Shown: positions 27,806-38,711 of the stretch, piece by piece
How positions within the stretch are numbered: the first letter of the stretch is position 1
Layout: each line of letters starts with the position of its first letter
From: Alphaproteobacteria bacterium
Lineage (GTDB): Bacteria > Pseudomonadota > Alphaproteobacteria > Micropepsales > Micropepsaceae
Assembly: GCA_028871795.1 (NCBI GenBank)
Contig: JAGWMG010000002.1
Coordinates: 186,001 to 250,000 of the forward strand
Direction of reading: 5' to 3'
Length of the DNA: 64,000 nt
Notes under the pieces: generated by a model
What the model saw: only the letters and a program-made list of their open reading frames with translations
What the model was told of the DNA's origin: nothing
The model's database searches: none
Position numbers and translations under genes: made by a program

Positions 27806-29305
<1,500 letters not shown>

Positions 29306-29424
29306 CGGCCCCTCGGTAAAGCGGGCGCGAGTGTGGTCCGCCACTGGTAAAGGCCTGTTTAAGAGATGTCCTTGTGTGGCACAGTTCGCCGCCGCGGCGC
29401 GATGGTCAACAAACGGTAAAGAGC

Positions 29425-30450
29425 ATGGACAAGTCGTTCGACTATTGGGAGTACTTCGCGAACGAAGCGCGACGCGCCGGATCGCCGCTGTACGAGCGTT
29501 TGTCGCGGGGCGTGGGCGGCGACGAAGGGTTGCGCGAATTCGCCAACGGCACGCGCCAGGGTCAGCCGCCGGGCAACATCCTGTTCGCCGCCGTGCATTT
29601 TCTCCTTCTGCGCGGCGCGCAGCATCCATTGCGGCGTCATTACCGCAATCTTGGCGGGACAAGCGGCGAAGATCCGTTTCCCGCCTTCAAGGATTTCGTG
29701 GACACGCATCGCGTCGAACTTTCGCCGCTGATCGCGTCGCGCGTCACCAACACCAACGAAGTAGCGCGCTCCGCGCTGCTGGCGCCCGCGTTCCGGGCGC
29801 TGGCGAAAGAATCCGGCGAACCGCTGCGTCTGATCGAACTGGGACCGAGCGCGGGTTTGAACCTGCTGTGGGACCGCTACGGCGTGCGCTACACGCGCGG
29901 CAGCGAGGGTTTCTCGATCGACGTGCCGGAGGCGGCGCTGACTCTCGAATGCGAATTGCGCGGGGCGAAGCTTCCTCCGCTTGGACCCTCGCCGAAGATC
30001 GCCAGCCGCGTCGGGCTGGAGCGCAATCCGGTCGATCTTGCCGACGCCGATGCGCGCGATTGGCTGCGGGCGCTGGTGTGGCCAGATCAGGTCGCGCGCT
30101 TTGCGGTTCTGGAAAAGGCTTTGGCGAATTTCCCGGGCGAAAAACCGGCAATACGCGCCGGCGATGCCTTATCGCTGCTGCCCGAGGCGATGGCGGAGGC
30201 GCCCGCGGACCAGCCGGTCTGCGTCTATCACACCATGGTCGTTTATCAGTTTCCGGACGAGATGCGCGAGGCGCTGGATGCGATCCTGATTCTCGCCAGT
30301 CTGAGACGGCCGGTGTGGCGCATCGGCCTGGAAGGCACGCTGAGCGGCGACAATCCGCTCAAGCTTTACGCCTACCGCGACGGAAGCAAGGAAGAGCGCA
30401 CGCTGGGCCTCTGCCATCCGCACGGCGCCTGGCTTGAGTGGCTGGCGTAA
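29425..30450 (+). CDS. DUF2332 family protein
   Basis: A 341-residue cytoplasmic protein of the DUF2332 family. LFAAVHFLLLRGAQHPLRRH near residue 60, IELGPSAGLNLLWDRYGVRY near 138 and a C-terminal VCVYHTMVVYQFPDEMREAL block are visible. The GPSAGLNL segment resembles a SAM-methyltransferase glycine loop, but the catalytic role of the family is not established. The ATG at 29425 starts at MDKSFDYWEYF, the natural family beginning. It is divergent from the response regulator and is followed after about 20 bases by an alpha/beta hydrolase, probably one operon. Confidence 0.85.
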   Translation: MDKSFDYWEYFANEARRAGSPLYERLSRGVGGDEGLREFANGTRQGQPPGNILFAAVHFLLLRGAQHPLRRHYRNLGGTSGEDPFPAFKDFVDTHRVELSPLIASRVTNTNEVARSALLAPAFRALAKESGEPLRLIELGPSAGLNLLWDRYGVRYTRGSEGFSIDVPEAALTLECELRGAKLPPLGPSPKIASRVGLERNPVDLADADARDWLRALVWPDQVARFAVLEKALANFPGEKPAIRAGDALSLLPEAMAEAPADQPVCVYHTMVVYQFPDEMREALDAILILASLRRPVWRIGLEGTLSGDNPLKLYAYRDGSKEERTLGLCHPHGAWLEWLA

Positions 30451-30470
30451 GCGTGCCAGCATTTGTGGAC

Positions 30471-31469
30471 ATGAACGACGGCACCAATACTCCTCCCGGC
30501 GCGGGGAAAATCGACTTTCCCGACTTGGAAACGCCGCTCGCGGGGCTCGCCGGGGCGCCGCCTCCGGCACCGGCCTGGTTCACCGACGCCGTGGCGGTGC
30601 GGCCGGAAAGCCGGTTTGTCGAAGCCGATGGCGCGCGCATCCATTATTTGCGCTGGGGCAGCGCAGCGAGACCGGGGCTGCTGCTCGTCCACGGCAACGC
30701 CGCCCACGCCCATTGGTGGAGCTTCATCGCGCCGTTCCTGGCCCGCGATTACAACGTCGCGGCCATGGACCTTTCGGGCATGGGCGACAGCGATTGGCGC
30801 GGCGGCTACACGATGGAACAATTCGCCCGCGAGGAGCTGGCGGTCTGCGAAGACGCCGGCATGTTCGCTCTTGCCGAGCCGCCCGTCATCGTGGCGCACA
30901 GCTTCGGCGGTTTCGTGACCTTGTTGACCGGGGCGCTCTACGGCGAGCGGCTGGCAGGCACCGTGATTGTCGACTCGCCGGTCAACCCGCCCGGCCGGCC
31001 CGGCGGCAGGCCACCCCTTTCGAGCAGACCCCCCAAACTCTATCCGACGCTAGCCGCCGCGCTGGCACGCTTCCGGCTGTTGCCGCCACAGACCTGCGAC
31101 AACCTGTATCTGTTGGACTGGGTGGCGCGCCATTCGCTCAAGGAAATGGACGGTGGTTTCTCCTGGAAGTTCGATCCGGCGATCTGGCGCGATTTCTCCA
31201 TCGGCGATACGGCGGCGCGCCTGAAAGCCACCAAATGCCGAATCGCCGTGTTCCGGGGCGAGCTCTCGATTCTGCTTCCGCCCCAGATCGGGGAGTACAT
31301 GTTCAACCTGCTGGGCCGCGCGGCGCCCGTGGTCGAAATCCCGCAGGCGCAGCACCACATTATGCTCGACCAGCCTTTGGCCTTCGTGGCGGCCGTGCGC
31401 GCCTTGCTGGCGGATTGGGAGCATTCGCTGCCGCGGCGCGGCTTTTCAAGGCCGACGGCTTTGCTATAG
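30471..31469 (+). CDS. Alpha/beta hydrolase
   Basis: A 332-residue alpha/beta-hydrolase-fold enzyme. LLLVHGNAAHAHWW forms the oxyanion region, VIVAHSFGGFVTLL carries the nucleophile elbow (Ser in HSFGG), and the catalytic His is probably in IPQAQHHIMLDQP near the C-terminus. About 60 proline-rich residues precede the core. A GTG at 30438 is an alternative start that would overlap the DUF2332 stop by 13 bases; the ATG at 30471 is preferred. The substrate is unknown; ester or epoxide hydrolysis is typical of the family. Confidence 0.88.
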   Translation: MNDGTNTPPGAGKIDFPDLETPLAGLAGAPPPAPAWFTDAVAVRPESRFVEADGARIHYLRWGSAARPGLLLVHGNAAHAHWWSFIAPFLARDYNVAAMDLSGMGDSDWRGGYTMEQFAREELAVCEDAGMFALAEPPVIVAHSFGGFVTLLTGALYGERLAGTVIVDSPVNPPGRPGGRPPLSSRPPKLYPTLAAALARFRLLPPQTCDNLYLLDWVARHSLKEMDGGFSWKFDPAIWRDFSIGDTAARLKATKCRIAVFRGELSILLPPQIGEYMFNLLGRAAPVVEIPQAQHHIMLDQPLAFVAAVRALLADWEHSLPRRGFSRPTALL

Positions 31470-31496
31470 TCCGGCCTACTTCATCCGGGAAACGAC

Positions 31497-31652
31497 ATGG
31501 CCGCACACGGCGATACCGGCGACGGAGCCGGAACGACAGACCTCAGCGAGCATCTGCGCACCTGGAGGCTGTTCACCTGGATCATCAAATGGTCCCTGGT
31601 CGGGATCGGGCTCGTCATGGCGTTCCTGGCGATTTTCCGCACCCACGGGTGA
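31497..31652 (+). CDS. aa3-type cytochrome c oxidase subunit IV
   Basis: A 51-residue single-pass membrane protein: a hydrophilic N-terminus (MAAHGDTGDGAGTTDLSEHL), then TWRLFTWIIKWSLVGIGLVM and a short end. This is the pattern of PF07835, the small fourth subunit of the Paracoccus-type aa3 oxidase. It starts 27 bases after the hydrolase gene and precedes pntAB, a neighbourhood frequent in alphaproteobacteria. Its role in the oxidase is structural and not essential in Paracoccus. Confidence 0.85.
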   Translation: MAAHGDTGDGAGTTDLSEHLRTWRLFTWIIKWSLVGIGLVMAFLAIFRTHG

Positions 31653-31977
31653 CCAGCGCCCGAAAGAAACCGTGACAATCCGTGCGCGCGGCCGTCTGCA
31701 ATGCATATGGCCCGGGCACGCAGATTTACGCCGCCGTTTCGGATGTGGGAATGGTGCGCGATGCCGCATAACTGAAGCGTTGCCAATGCCGTCTCTTTGT
31801 TATATTCCCGCGCCGTACTTTCGGGTGGGGCAATGCCCTTCGTGTTGTGTCGCGGCCTGACGTCTCGCCCAATGACACCGAAATCTTCTCGGTTTGCGCG
31901 GCCGATCCCCGTCGGCACTTCTCCATCGACCGGATGGGAGCTTGTCTATCGTCCAGTCCAACCACATGCGTGAAATC
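31653..31977. other. Intergenic region upstream of pntA
   Basis: About 325 bases with no gene recognised. A possible promoter is TTGCCA at 31780-31785 and TATATT at 31801-31806, but the 15-base spacing is short. The transcript leader to pntA would then exceed 160 bases; no known riboswitch was recognised in it. Confidence 0.35.
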
Positions 31978-33537
31978 ATGCCTCAGACCATTGGAATACC
32001 GAAAGAGACCTATGCCGGCGAGAAGCGCGTTGCGACCGCGCCGGAAGTTGTCGAAAAGCTGATCAAGCTCGGTTTTGCGGTGACGGTGGAAAGCGGCGCC
32101 GGCGACGGTGCGAGCTTTTTCGACGATGCCTATGCCGCCGCCGGTGCGAAAATCGCCAAAAGCGCGGCCGAGGTCTGGTCGTCTTCCAATATCGTCTTCA
32201 AGGTGCGCGCGCCCGATGCGGCGGAAGTCGCCCTGATGAAGGAAGGCACGACGCTGATCAGCTTCATCTGGCCGGCGCAGAACCCCGCGCTGATGAAAAG
32301 TCTCGCCGCCCGCAAGGTGACGGTGCTGGCGATGGATTCCGTGCCGCGCATGTCGCGCGCCCAGAAGATGGACGCGCTCTCCTCGATGGGGAATATCGCC
32401 GGCTATCGCGCCGTCATCGAGGCCGCTCATCATTTCGGACGCTTCTTTACCGGCCAGATCACTGCCGCCGGCAAGATGCCACCAGCCAAGGTGTTCATCA
32501 TCGGCGCGGGCGTGGCGGGTCTTGCCGCGATCGGCGCGGCTTCCGGCCTCGGCGCCATCGTGCGCGCCAACGATACCCGTCCGGAAGTCGGCGATCAGGT
32601 GAAGTCGATGGGCGCGGAATTCGTCGGTGTCGATTATCAGGAAGAAGGCACCGGCACCGGCGGCTACGCCAAGGTGATGAGCGAGGGCTTCCAGAAGGCT
32701 CAGCGCGCGGTCTTCGCCAAACAGGCGAAAGAAGTCGACATCATCATCACCACGGCGCTGATCCCCGGCAAACCCGCGCCCAAGCTGATCACCGCCGAGA
32801 TGGTGCAGTCGATGCATCCCGGCAGCGTCATCGTCGATCTGGCTGCCGAACAGGGCGGCAACTGCGAGTTGACCGAGCCGGGCAAGGTCGTGGTCAAGCA
32901 CGGCGTGACGATCATCGGTTACACCGACCTGCCTTCGCGCCTCGCCAAGCAATCCTCGACGCTCTACGCCACCAATCTGCTGCGCCTCACCGAGGAATTG
33001 TGCAAGACCAAGGACGGCGTCATCAACGTCAACATGGAAGACGAGGTCATCCGCGGCGCCACCGTCATCAAGAACGGCGAGATCACTTGGCCGCCGCCGG
33101 CACCCAAGCTATCGGCGGCTCCTCCCGCCGCGGCCAAGCCCGCCGCCGCGGCTCCGGTGCCGGAGAAAAAGAAGAAATCCGGCGGAGGCATGGTCGTCTT
33201 CGCCGGCCTCGCCGTGGCGCTGTTCGCGTTGATCGGCCTTTATGCGCCGCCGGCGTTCATCGGCCATTTCACGGTCTTCGTACTGGCCGTTTTCGTCGGC
33301 TACATGGTGGTGTGGAACGTCACGCCGGCCCTGCATACCCCGCTGATGAGCGTCACCAACGCCATCTCCAGCATCATCACCATCGGCGCGTTGCTTCAGG
33401 TTGCTCCACCTGCGGCCGAAGGTCGTCCAGAGGAACTGATCCGCTGGATCGCCGTCGTCGGCGTCGCGCTGACCTCGATCAACATGTTCGGCGGCTTCGC
33501 GGTGACGCGGCGCATGCTGATGATGTTCCGCAAGTAA
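31978..33537 (+). CDS. pntA: NAD(P) transhydrogenase subunit alpha
   Basis: A 519-residue proton-translocating transhydrogenase alpha subunit. The N-terminal NAD(H)-binding dI domain includes [20 protein letters not shown] and the Rossmann motif [16 protein letters not shown] near residue 173. An Ala/Pro-rich linker and three to four membrane helices form the first part of dII. Many alphaproteobacteria split this into PntAA and PntAB; here the two are fused, as in E. coli (510 aa). The ATG at 31978 gives [10 protein letters not shown]; the in-frame ATG at 31966 is also possible. With PntB it exchanges hydride between NADH and NADP+ coupled to proton flow. Confidence 0.95.
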   Translation: MPQTIGIPKETYAGEKRVATAPEVVEKLIKLGFAVTVESGAGDGASFFDDAYAAAGAKIAKSAAEVWSSSNIVFKVRAPDAAEVALMKEGTTLISFIWPAQNPALMKSLAARKVTVLAMDSVPRMSRAQKMDALSSMGNIAGYRAVIEAAHHFGRFFTGQITAAGKMPPAKVFIIGAGVAGLAAIGAASGLGAIVRANDTRPEVGDQVKSMGAEFVGVDYQEEGTGTGGYAKVMSEGFQKAQRAVFAKQAKEVDIIITTALIPGKPAPKLITAEMVQSMHPGSVIVDLAAEQGGNCELTEPGKVVVKHGVTIIGYTDLPSRLAKQSSTLYATNLLRLTEELCKTKDGVINVNMEDEVIRGATVIKNGEITWPPPAPKLSAAPPAAAKPAAAAPVPEKKKKSGGGMVVFAGLAVALFALIGLYAPPAFIGHFTVFVLAVFVGYMVVWNVTPALHTPLMSVTNAISSIITIGALLQVAPPAAEGRPEELIRWIAVVGVALTSINMFGGFAVTRRMLMMFRK

Positions 33538-33550
33538 GGAGACCGTGAAA

Positions 33551-34987
33551 ATGCCTGCAACTCTATCGACGGTCTCCTACATCGGAGCCACCATCCTCTT
33601 CATCCTCAGCCTCGGCGGGCTGTCCAACCCGGAGACGTCGCGGCGCGGCAACTGGTTCGGCATCGTCGGCATGGCGATCGCCGTGCTTGCCACGATTTTT
33701 GGGCGACGCCTCCTCGGAACGGCCGAGGTGCCGATCGTCACCGCCAACGGTTACGCATACATCGTCGGCGCCATGGCGGTAGGTGCCACTATCGGGTTGT
33801 TCGCCGCACGCATCGTCAAGATGACCCAGATGCCGGAACTGGTGGCGATCATGCACAGCCTGGTCGGCTTTGCCGCCTGCACCATCGGTTTCGCCAGTTT
33901 CATCGACACCTCGGCGGTGTTCCCCACCGCGGCCGAGCACTCCATTCACATCATGGAGATCTACATCGGCGTCTTGATCGGCGCGGTGACCTTCACCGGC
34001 TCCGTGATCGCTTTCGGCAAGCTGTCGGGCAAGATCGGCGGCAAGCCCATGCTGCTGCCGGGCCGCCATCTTCTGAACCTCGCCGGCCTCATCGTGGTGA
34101 TCTGGTTCGGTTATCAATTCCTGCAGGCGGGATCGATCCAGGCCGGTATGCTGCCCTTGATCGTGATGACCGTGATCGCGCTTCTCTTCGGCGTTCACAT
34201 GGTGATGGCCATCGGCGGCGCCGACATGCCGGTGGTGATCTCGATGCTGAACAGCTATTCGGGCTGGGCGGCGGCGGCCACCGGCTTCATGCTGTCGAAC
34301 GATCTTCTGATCGTGGTCGGCGCGCTGGTCGGCTCCTCGGGCGCGATCCTTTCCTACATCATGTGCCGGGCAATGAACCGCAACTTCATCAGCGTCATCG
34401 CCGGCGGCTTCGGTACCGGTGGAGGGGCGGCGGCCAAGCCTGGTACGGCGCCCGCCGGCGAAGTCACGCCGATCAGCGCGGTCGAAACCGCCGAACTGTT
34501 GCGCGAAGCCAAGAACGTCATCATCGTGCCGGGCTACGGCATGGCAGTCGCCCAGGCGCAGCACTCGGTGTACGAGATCACAAAGTTGCTGCGCGAAAAG
34601 GGCGTCAACGTGCGTTTCGGCATCCATCCGGTGGCCGGGCGCATGCCAGGGCACATGAACGTGCTGCTCGCAGAAGCCAAGGTGCCTTACGACATCGTGC
34701 TGGAAATGGACGAGCTCAACGAAGACTTCCCTAACACCGATGTGGCGATGGTGATCGGCGCCAACGACATCGTCAATCCGTCGGCGCAGGAAGACCCCAC
34801 CAGCCCGATCGCCGGCATGCCAGTGCTCGAGGTGTGGAAGGCCAAGACCTCCATCGTGATGAAGCGCTCGATGGCGTCGGGCTACGCCGGCGTCGACAAT
34901 CCGCTGTTCTACAAGGAGAACAACCGGATGCTGTTCGGCGACGCCAAGAAGATGCTCGACGAGGTGTACTCCGCGCTCAAGGGTTGA
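33551..34987 (+). CDS. pntB: NAD(P) transhydrogenase subunit beta
   Basis: A 478-residue beta subunit with about eight to nine membrane helices (rest of dII) and a C-terminal NADP(H)-binding dIII domain: [49 protein letters not shown] and [17 protein letters not shown]. An AAGGAG site lies 9 bases before the chosen ATG; a GTG two codons upstream would be too close to it. It is separated from pntA by 13 bases. The enzyme mainly supplies NADPH at the expense of proton motive force. Confidence 0.95.
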   Translation: MPATLSTVSYIGATILFILSLGGLSNPETSRRGNWFGIVGMAIAVLATIFGRRLLGTAEVPIVTANGYAYIVGAMAVGATIGLFAARIVKMTQMPELVAIMHSLVGFAACTIGFASFIDTSAVFPTAAEHSIHIMEIYIGVLIGAVTFTGSVIAFGKLSGKIGGKPMLLPGRHLLNLAGLIVVIWFGYQFLQAGSIQAGMLPLIVMTVIALLFGVHMVMAIGGADMPVVISMLNSYSGWAAAATGFMLSNDLLIVVGALVGSSGAILSYIMCRAMNRNFISVIAGGFGTGGGAAAKPGTAPAGEVTPISAVETAELLREAKNVIIVPGYGMAVAQAQHSVYEITKLLREKGVNVRFGIHPVAGRMPGHMNVLLAEAKVPYDIVLEMDELNEDFPNTDVAMVIGANDIVNPSAQEDPTSPIAGMPVLEVWKAKTSIVMKRSMASGYAGVDNPLFYKENNRMLFGDAKKMLDEVYSALKG

Positions 34988-35014
34988 GTTATGTAACCCC
35001 GGCAGAGGAGTTGC

Positions 35015-35365
35015 ATGGACTACTATCACACCTGGTTCGACCTGAAGCCCGGCACCAAGGATGTGGAGTTCGCGCGCGCCTTTGCCAAATACATGGATCA
35101 CCTGAAGGGGCAAGGCGCGATCGAGGGCTGGAAGCTCACGCGGCGCAAACTCGGTTTCGGGCCTAGGGACCTGGGGGAGTTCCACGTCGTCATGGAGACG
35201 CGCGATCTGGCGCAGCTCGACTTGGCGTTCCGGCTTGTGGCCTCGCGGACGGAACCGACCGAAAGCGTGCATTTCGGCGTCAATTCGCAGGTGCAGAACC
35301 TGACCATCGCGCTTTATCGCGATTTTCCCGACCCGGTGCGCCAAGAAGGCGAAGAGAAGTTTTGA
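35015..35365 (+). CDS. DUF6614-like small protein
   Basis: A 116-residue soluble protein (MDYYHTWFDLKPGTKDVEFA at the N-terminus) with a ferredoxin-like alternation of strands and helices, including GAIEGWKLTRRKLGFGP and FHVVMETRDLAQLDLAF. It resembles the DUF6614 family, whose function is unknown. An AGAGGAG ribosome site precedes the ATG. It lies 27 bases after pntB and may be co-transcribed with it. Confidence 0.7.
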   Translation: MDYYHTWFDLKPGTKDVEFARAFAKYMDHLKGQGAIEGWKLTRRKLGFGPRDLGEFHVVMETRDLAQLDLAFRLVASRTEPTESVHFGVNSQVQNLTIALYRDFPDPVRQEGEEKF

Positions 35366-35510
35366 ACGGCTCTACCCGCCTGCGGCCTGTGCGCCGAAGA
35401 TTAAGCACGATTTAGCTGACTCCATGACCGGGGGCTGGAAGCGCGGGGACTGGCGCGATATGAAGGGGCCCCGCCGGTGCGGCGGCGGACCAGACTGAGA
35501 GGAAGACCCG

Positions 35511-36137
35511 GTGGGCGAAACGATTTCAAAGCTGCTGGCGGCCATTTCGAGTTCGTTCGCGACGATCCTGGCAACCACGAAGACGCACAAATGGTGGTGG
35601 GCGGGCGGCGGCGGCGCGGCCGTCGCGGCGATCGTGGCCGCCGTGGTGATATTCGGCGGCTTCTTCGGTCCGAGCGGCAAAGCCATCTGCACGGTGGCGC
35701 TAGAACACGCCCGCGAATACGGCGTCATTCCCTCGTCCGCCAAGCTGTCGAGCAACGATGCGAAGAGCACGGACGTCAGGAACCGGAAGCTGTGCACGGC
35801 CGAGGCCGACGGCAACACTTACAACATCGCCGCCGACGTCGCCACCGACGACACCTCCGAAGCCAAGTGCAAGGACGTCAAGGACATCACGAAGAACAAG
35901 GACTGCGTCGCGCTGTACAGCGTCCAACGCGCCGACGGTCTGTCCACCTACCAGCTGCGGCAGGTGCCCGACGACGACACCGATGCTCCCCCCGACCAAG
36001 CCGCAGCGAACGACACAGGCGGCGCGCCGGCGACTCCCGATGCCGCCGACACGCAAAGCGCGCCCGACGCCGGCGACATTCAGCCGGCCACCGGCACCCA
36101 TGCCGGCGGAGCGGATCAGCAAACCGGCCCGCAGTGA
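35511..36137 (+). CDS. Membrane-anchored protein of unknown function
   Basis: A 208-residue protein starting at a GTG with a good GAGGAAG site. One membrane helix (about residues 26-50, preceded by HKWWWAGGG) is followed by a domain of about 100 residues with several cysteines (AICTVALEHAREYG, NRKLCTAEADGNTYN, KCKDVKDITKNKDCVALY), suggesting disulfides outside the cytoplasm. The C-terminal 50 residues are an Asp/Ala/Pro-rich low-complexity tail. I do not recognise the family. A CtrA-like sequence (TTAA-N7-TTAG, 35401-35415) lies about 100 bases upstream. Confidence 0.65.
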   Translation: MGETISKLLAAISSSFATILATTKTHKWWWAGGGGAAVAAIVAAVVIFGGFFGPSGKAICTVALEHAREYGVIPSSAKLSSNDAKSTDVRNRKLCTAEADGNTYNIAADVATDDTSEAKCKDVKDITKNKDCVALYSVQRADGLSTYQLRQVPDDDTDAPPDQAAANDTGGAPATPDAADTQSAPDAGDIQPATGTHAGGADQQTGPQ

Positions 36138-36155
36138 CGGCGTCGCGGCGGCGTT

Positions 36156-36572
36156 CTACTTGATCCCGCCCATGGCACAGACGGTGCGCCATTCCTCGGG
36201 CTTCACCGGCTGAACCGAAAGCCGCGAGAAGCGCACCAGCGTCATGTCCTTGAGCTTTGGCGCAACCTTCACCTCGGCCAACGTCACGGGCTTGGGCATA
36301 TCCCGGAGCGCTCTGACGACGACCATGCCGAAGCGGCCGCTCGCGTCGGTGGGGTCGGGCGCGTATTCGCCCACGACCTCGACGATCCCCACGATCCGCC
36401 GCTCTTCTCCAGAATGGTAGAAGAAGCCGTAATCGCCTTTGCGCATCGCCTTCATGTTGTTGGCAGCCTGATGATTGCGTACGCCCGTCCAGGGCTCGCC
36501 CATGGCGCCTTTCTTTTTCTGCTGTTGCCAGGACCATGATTCCGGTTCGGTCTTGAACAGCCAATAGGCCAT
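36156..36572 (-). CDS. EVE domain protein
   Basis: A 138-residue EVE (PUA-like) domain protein. MAYWLFKTEPESWSWQQQ, WTGVRNHQAANNMKAMRKGD, GFFYHSGEERRIVGIVEVV and a C-terminal FSRLSVQPVKPEEW are all typical. EVE domains bind modified bases in DNA or RNA. The start overlaps the stop of a truncated yciI by one base (TGATG). The order gpsA-yciI-EVE is common in alphaproteobacteria, which supports co-transcription with gpsA. Confidence 0.92.
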   Translation of the reverse strand: MAYWLFKTEPESWSWQQQKKKGAMGEPWTGVRNHQAANNMKAMRKGDYGFFYHSGEERRIVGIVEVVGEYAPDPTDASGRFGMVVVRALRDMPKPVTLAEVKVAPKLKDMTLVRFSRLSVQPVKPEEWRTVCAMGGIK

Positions 36573-36709
36573 CAGAGTCTCGCTCCGATCGGATCGGAGC
36601 CGGCGTGCCAAGCCTTTGCTGCCGCCCCGCGGACATAGGCGAAATGGATCTCGCGCGTGGCCAGGTGCAGCGGCGGCGCGTTTTCCTTGTCGACGGCGAC
36701 GAACAGCAT
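36572..36709 (-). pseudogene. Truncated YciI family protein
   Basis: A 45-residue frame (MLFVAVDKENAPPLHLATRE then IHFAYVRGAAAKAWHAGSDP) matching only the N-terminal half of YciI-like proteins, which are usually about 95 residues. The second half, including the usual DPY motif, is absent and the frame runs straight into the EVE start. A GGAGAAAC ribosome site and position after gpsA are intact, so the fragment may still be translated and may only serve to couple translation of the EVE gene. An internal deletion is the likely cause. Confidence 0.65.
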
Positions 36710-36720
36710 GGGTGTTTCTC

Positions 36721-37734
36721 CTATTCCGGCCTCAGGGGCCTCGTCATCAGACGGACAATGGCCGCGGAAGGGGGCAACGAACCGTCGAGCACGCAGGCGA
36801 CGGTCTCCGCCACGGGCAGTTCGATCTTCTCCTTGGCCGCGCGGATGACAAGTGCCGGCGCCGTTGCAACGCCTTCGGCCAGCGGCTGCCCAGGCGCGCG
36901 AAGCTCGTCGAGGGCGCGGCCCTTGCCGACCTCGGTGCCGAAGTGGTAGTTGCGCGAATGCACGCTGGTGGCGGTCAGCACCAGATCGCCTAATCCCGAC
37001 AGGCCCATCAGCGTTTCCGGCCGCGCGCCCAGCGCTTCTCCCAGCCGTCTGAGTTCGGCGAACCCGCGCGCCAACAGGGCTGCGCGGGCGCTTTCGCCCA
37101 ACCCCATTCCATCGACGATGCCGCAAGCGATGGCATAGACGTTCTTCGCCGCACCGCCCAGCGCTACGCCGAGAACATCGTCGCTGGCATAAGGGCGAAA
37201 GGCGGCGTGGCCGAGGCTCGTCTGCAGGCGCTGTGCGACGGGAAGGCGGGCGGCGATGGTCACCGCCGTCGGCAGCCCTTGGGCGGCGTCGCGCGCGAAG
37301 GATGGTCCCGACAGGATCGCCGGTTCGAAGCCGGGCGCGGTTTCGGCGAAGACTTCGGTCAAGAGCTTGCCGCTGCCGCGTTCGAAACCCTTGGCACAGA
37401 GCACCAGCGGGATTCCTGGTGGCGCCACGGCCGCAATGGCCATCAGGCTGGAGCGCAGGTGTTGGGCGGGGGCGGCGACCAGCAGAGCCTCGGCGCGCGC
37501 CGCCTCTGCCAGATTGCCCGTCGCGGCGATGGACGATGGCAGGGCAACGCCCGGCAGGAACGAGGCATTTTCCCGGCTCAGGGCGATGGACTCCACCACC
37601 TCGGATTCGCGCGCCCACAGCGTCACGGCGCGCCCTGCCCTGGCTGCAAGCAACGCCAAGGCAGTCCCCCAGGCGCCTGCGCCAATCACACCGATTCGTT
37701 CGTAAGGTACAGACATATCAGTGTTTTTTGGCAT
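36721..37734 (-). CDS. gpsA: Glycerol-3-phosphate dehydrogenase [NAD(P)+]
   Basis: A 337-residue enzyme that reduces dihydroxyacetone phosphate to sn-glycerol 3-phosphate for phospholipid synthesis. The N-terminal Rossmann motif IGVIGAGAWGTALALLAARA is followed by SGPSFARD, the catalytic-lysine region (GGAAKNVYAIACGIVDGMGL) and GLGDLVLTATS. The start at 37734 is favoured by a GGAGGG site 6 bases upstream; an internal ATG at 37716 is an alternative. It is first in an operon with the yciI fragment and the EVE gene and divergent from a TetR gene. Confidence 0.95.
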   Translation of the reverse strand: MPKNTDMSVPYERIGVIGAGAWGTALALLAARAGRAVTLWARESEVVESIALSRENASFLPGVALPSSIAATGNLAEAARAEALLVAAPAQHLRSSLMAIAAVAPPGIPLVLCAKGFERGSGKLLTEVFAETAPGFEPAILSGPSFARDAAQGLPTAVTIAARLPVAQRLQTSLGHAAFRPYASDDVLGVALGGAAKNVYAIACGIVDGMGLGESARAALLARGFAELRRLGEALGARPETLMGLSGLGDLVLTATSVHSRNYHFGTEVGKGRALDELRAPGQPLAEGVATAPALVIRAAKEKIELPVAETVACVLDGSLPPSAAIVRLMTRPLRPE

Positions 37735-37775
37735 TTTCTGCCCTCCGTCTCCGGCCCATAACGCAGTACGGAAGA

Positions 37776-37798
37776 TTGAACGATTTGTTGAACGTTCA
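37776..37798. promoter_or_regulatory. Candidate TetR operator between gpsA and tetR
   Basis: TGAACGTTCA (37789-37798) is a perfect palindrome. The half TTGAACG occurs twice, at 37776-37782 and 37788-37794, 12 bases apart on the same face of the helix. The site lies between the divergent gpsA and tetR genes and is a natural operator candidate for the neighbouring regulator. Confidence 0.45.
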
Positions 37799-37870
37799 GA
37801 AATAAATACTATCCTGGTTTGGGGAATAAGAGCACTGCGGCCGCGCAGGCCGGCACAAGGGGCTTATCCT

Positions 37871-38479
37871 ATGGCCGAAAAAGACGCGGTTCGCGAACAG
37901 ATCATCCAGGCCGCCAAGAAGCGCTTTTCGCATTTCGGCTACGCCAAGACCACCATGGCCGAGGTCGCCGCCGATTGCAGCATGTCGCCGGGCAATCTTT
38001 ACCGCTTTTTCCCGGGCAAGCTCGACATCGCCGAGGCCATCGCCACCGCCGAGCACGAGGGCCACATGGGGAACATGCGCGGACTGTCGGCCGCCGACGG
38101 AAAAAGCGTGATCGAGCGGCTGCGCGAATATTTCTTCGAGGAAATGCGGTACACCTATCTCATGCTGGAAAAGAATCCGCGGGTCTACGAAATGGCCAGC
38201 GTGATCGCCCACGAGCGCCCGCAATATGCGAATTGGATGCTTGCCAACGAACGCAAGCTGCTCGTGGAGTTGTTCGATGAGGCCGAGCGCAACGGCGAGT
38301 TCCGGATCGACGACAAGGAATTCACCGCGGAGATGATCCAGTCGGCGACCATGAAATTCCGCTATCCGCAGCTGTGGTCCAAATTGCCACTTCCCAAGCT
38401 CGAACGCGAACTCGACGGCGTGCTGAAACTCCTGGTCAACGGCCTTTGCGCGCAGAGAGCGCGAACGAGCCCGGTCTAG
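37871..38479 (+). CDS. TetR family transcriptional regulator
   Basis: A 202-residue TetR-type regulator. The helix-turn-helix lies at residues about 28-50 (TTMAEVAADCSMSPGNLYRF followed by FPGKLDIAEAIA), and the C-terminal ligand domain is helical (YFFEEMRYTYLMLEKNPRVY). The ATG at 37871 gives the usual short N-terminus; the in-frame extension to 37721 crosses the gpsA start region and is rejected. It is divergent from gpsA. The regulated genes may include itself and gpsA through the palindrome at 37789-37798. Confidence 0.88.
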   Translation: MAEKDAVREQIIQAAKKRFSHFGYAKTTMAEVAADCSMSPGNLYRFFPGKLDIAEAIATAEHEGHMGNMRGLSAADGKSVIERLREYFFEEMRYTYLMLEKNPRVYEMASVIAHERPQYANWMLANERKLLVELFDEAERNGEFRIDDKEFTAEMIQSATMKFRYPQLWSKLPLPKLERELDGVLKLLVNGLCAQRARTSPV

Positions 38480-38571
38480 CCGCGAATATTCGAGCGGCAA
38501 AGGGATCGGGCACCATGGCCCGGTGGCGCTTGGGATAATCCTCGTATTCCGCGTGCGAAACATGCACGGAC

Positions 38572-38608
38572 CGGCCGCCGGGACGTCGGCCCCGGCCGTT
38601 TTTCTTTT
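38572..38608 (+). terminator. Rho-independent terminator candidate
   Basis: A GC-rich stem (CGGCCG at 38572-38577 pairing with CGGCCG at 38593-38598, extended inside by GGG/CCC with a two-base bulge) is followed by TTTTTCTTTT. It lies about 90 bases after the tetR stop and before the outer-membrane protein gene, so it probably ends the tetR transcript. Confidence 0.55.
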
Positions 38609-38711
38609 CCTTCCTGGCCACGATCCAGACACTCACAAACCCAGGCTGGCAGGTTGTAGGCAGGTTACGAATGGGAGTAAGATGCACTTGCTGGAATATC
38701 GGGGGGTATCG

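Noticed and set aside
29306-29424. TGGCAC sequence suggesting a sigma-54 promoter near the NtrC-type gene
   Set aside because: The matching TTGC element at the right spacing is missing.
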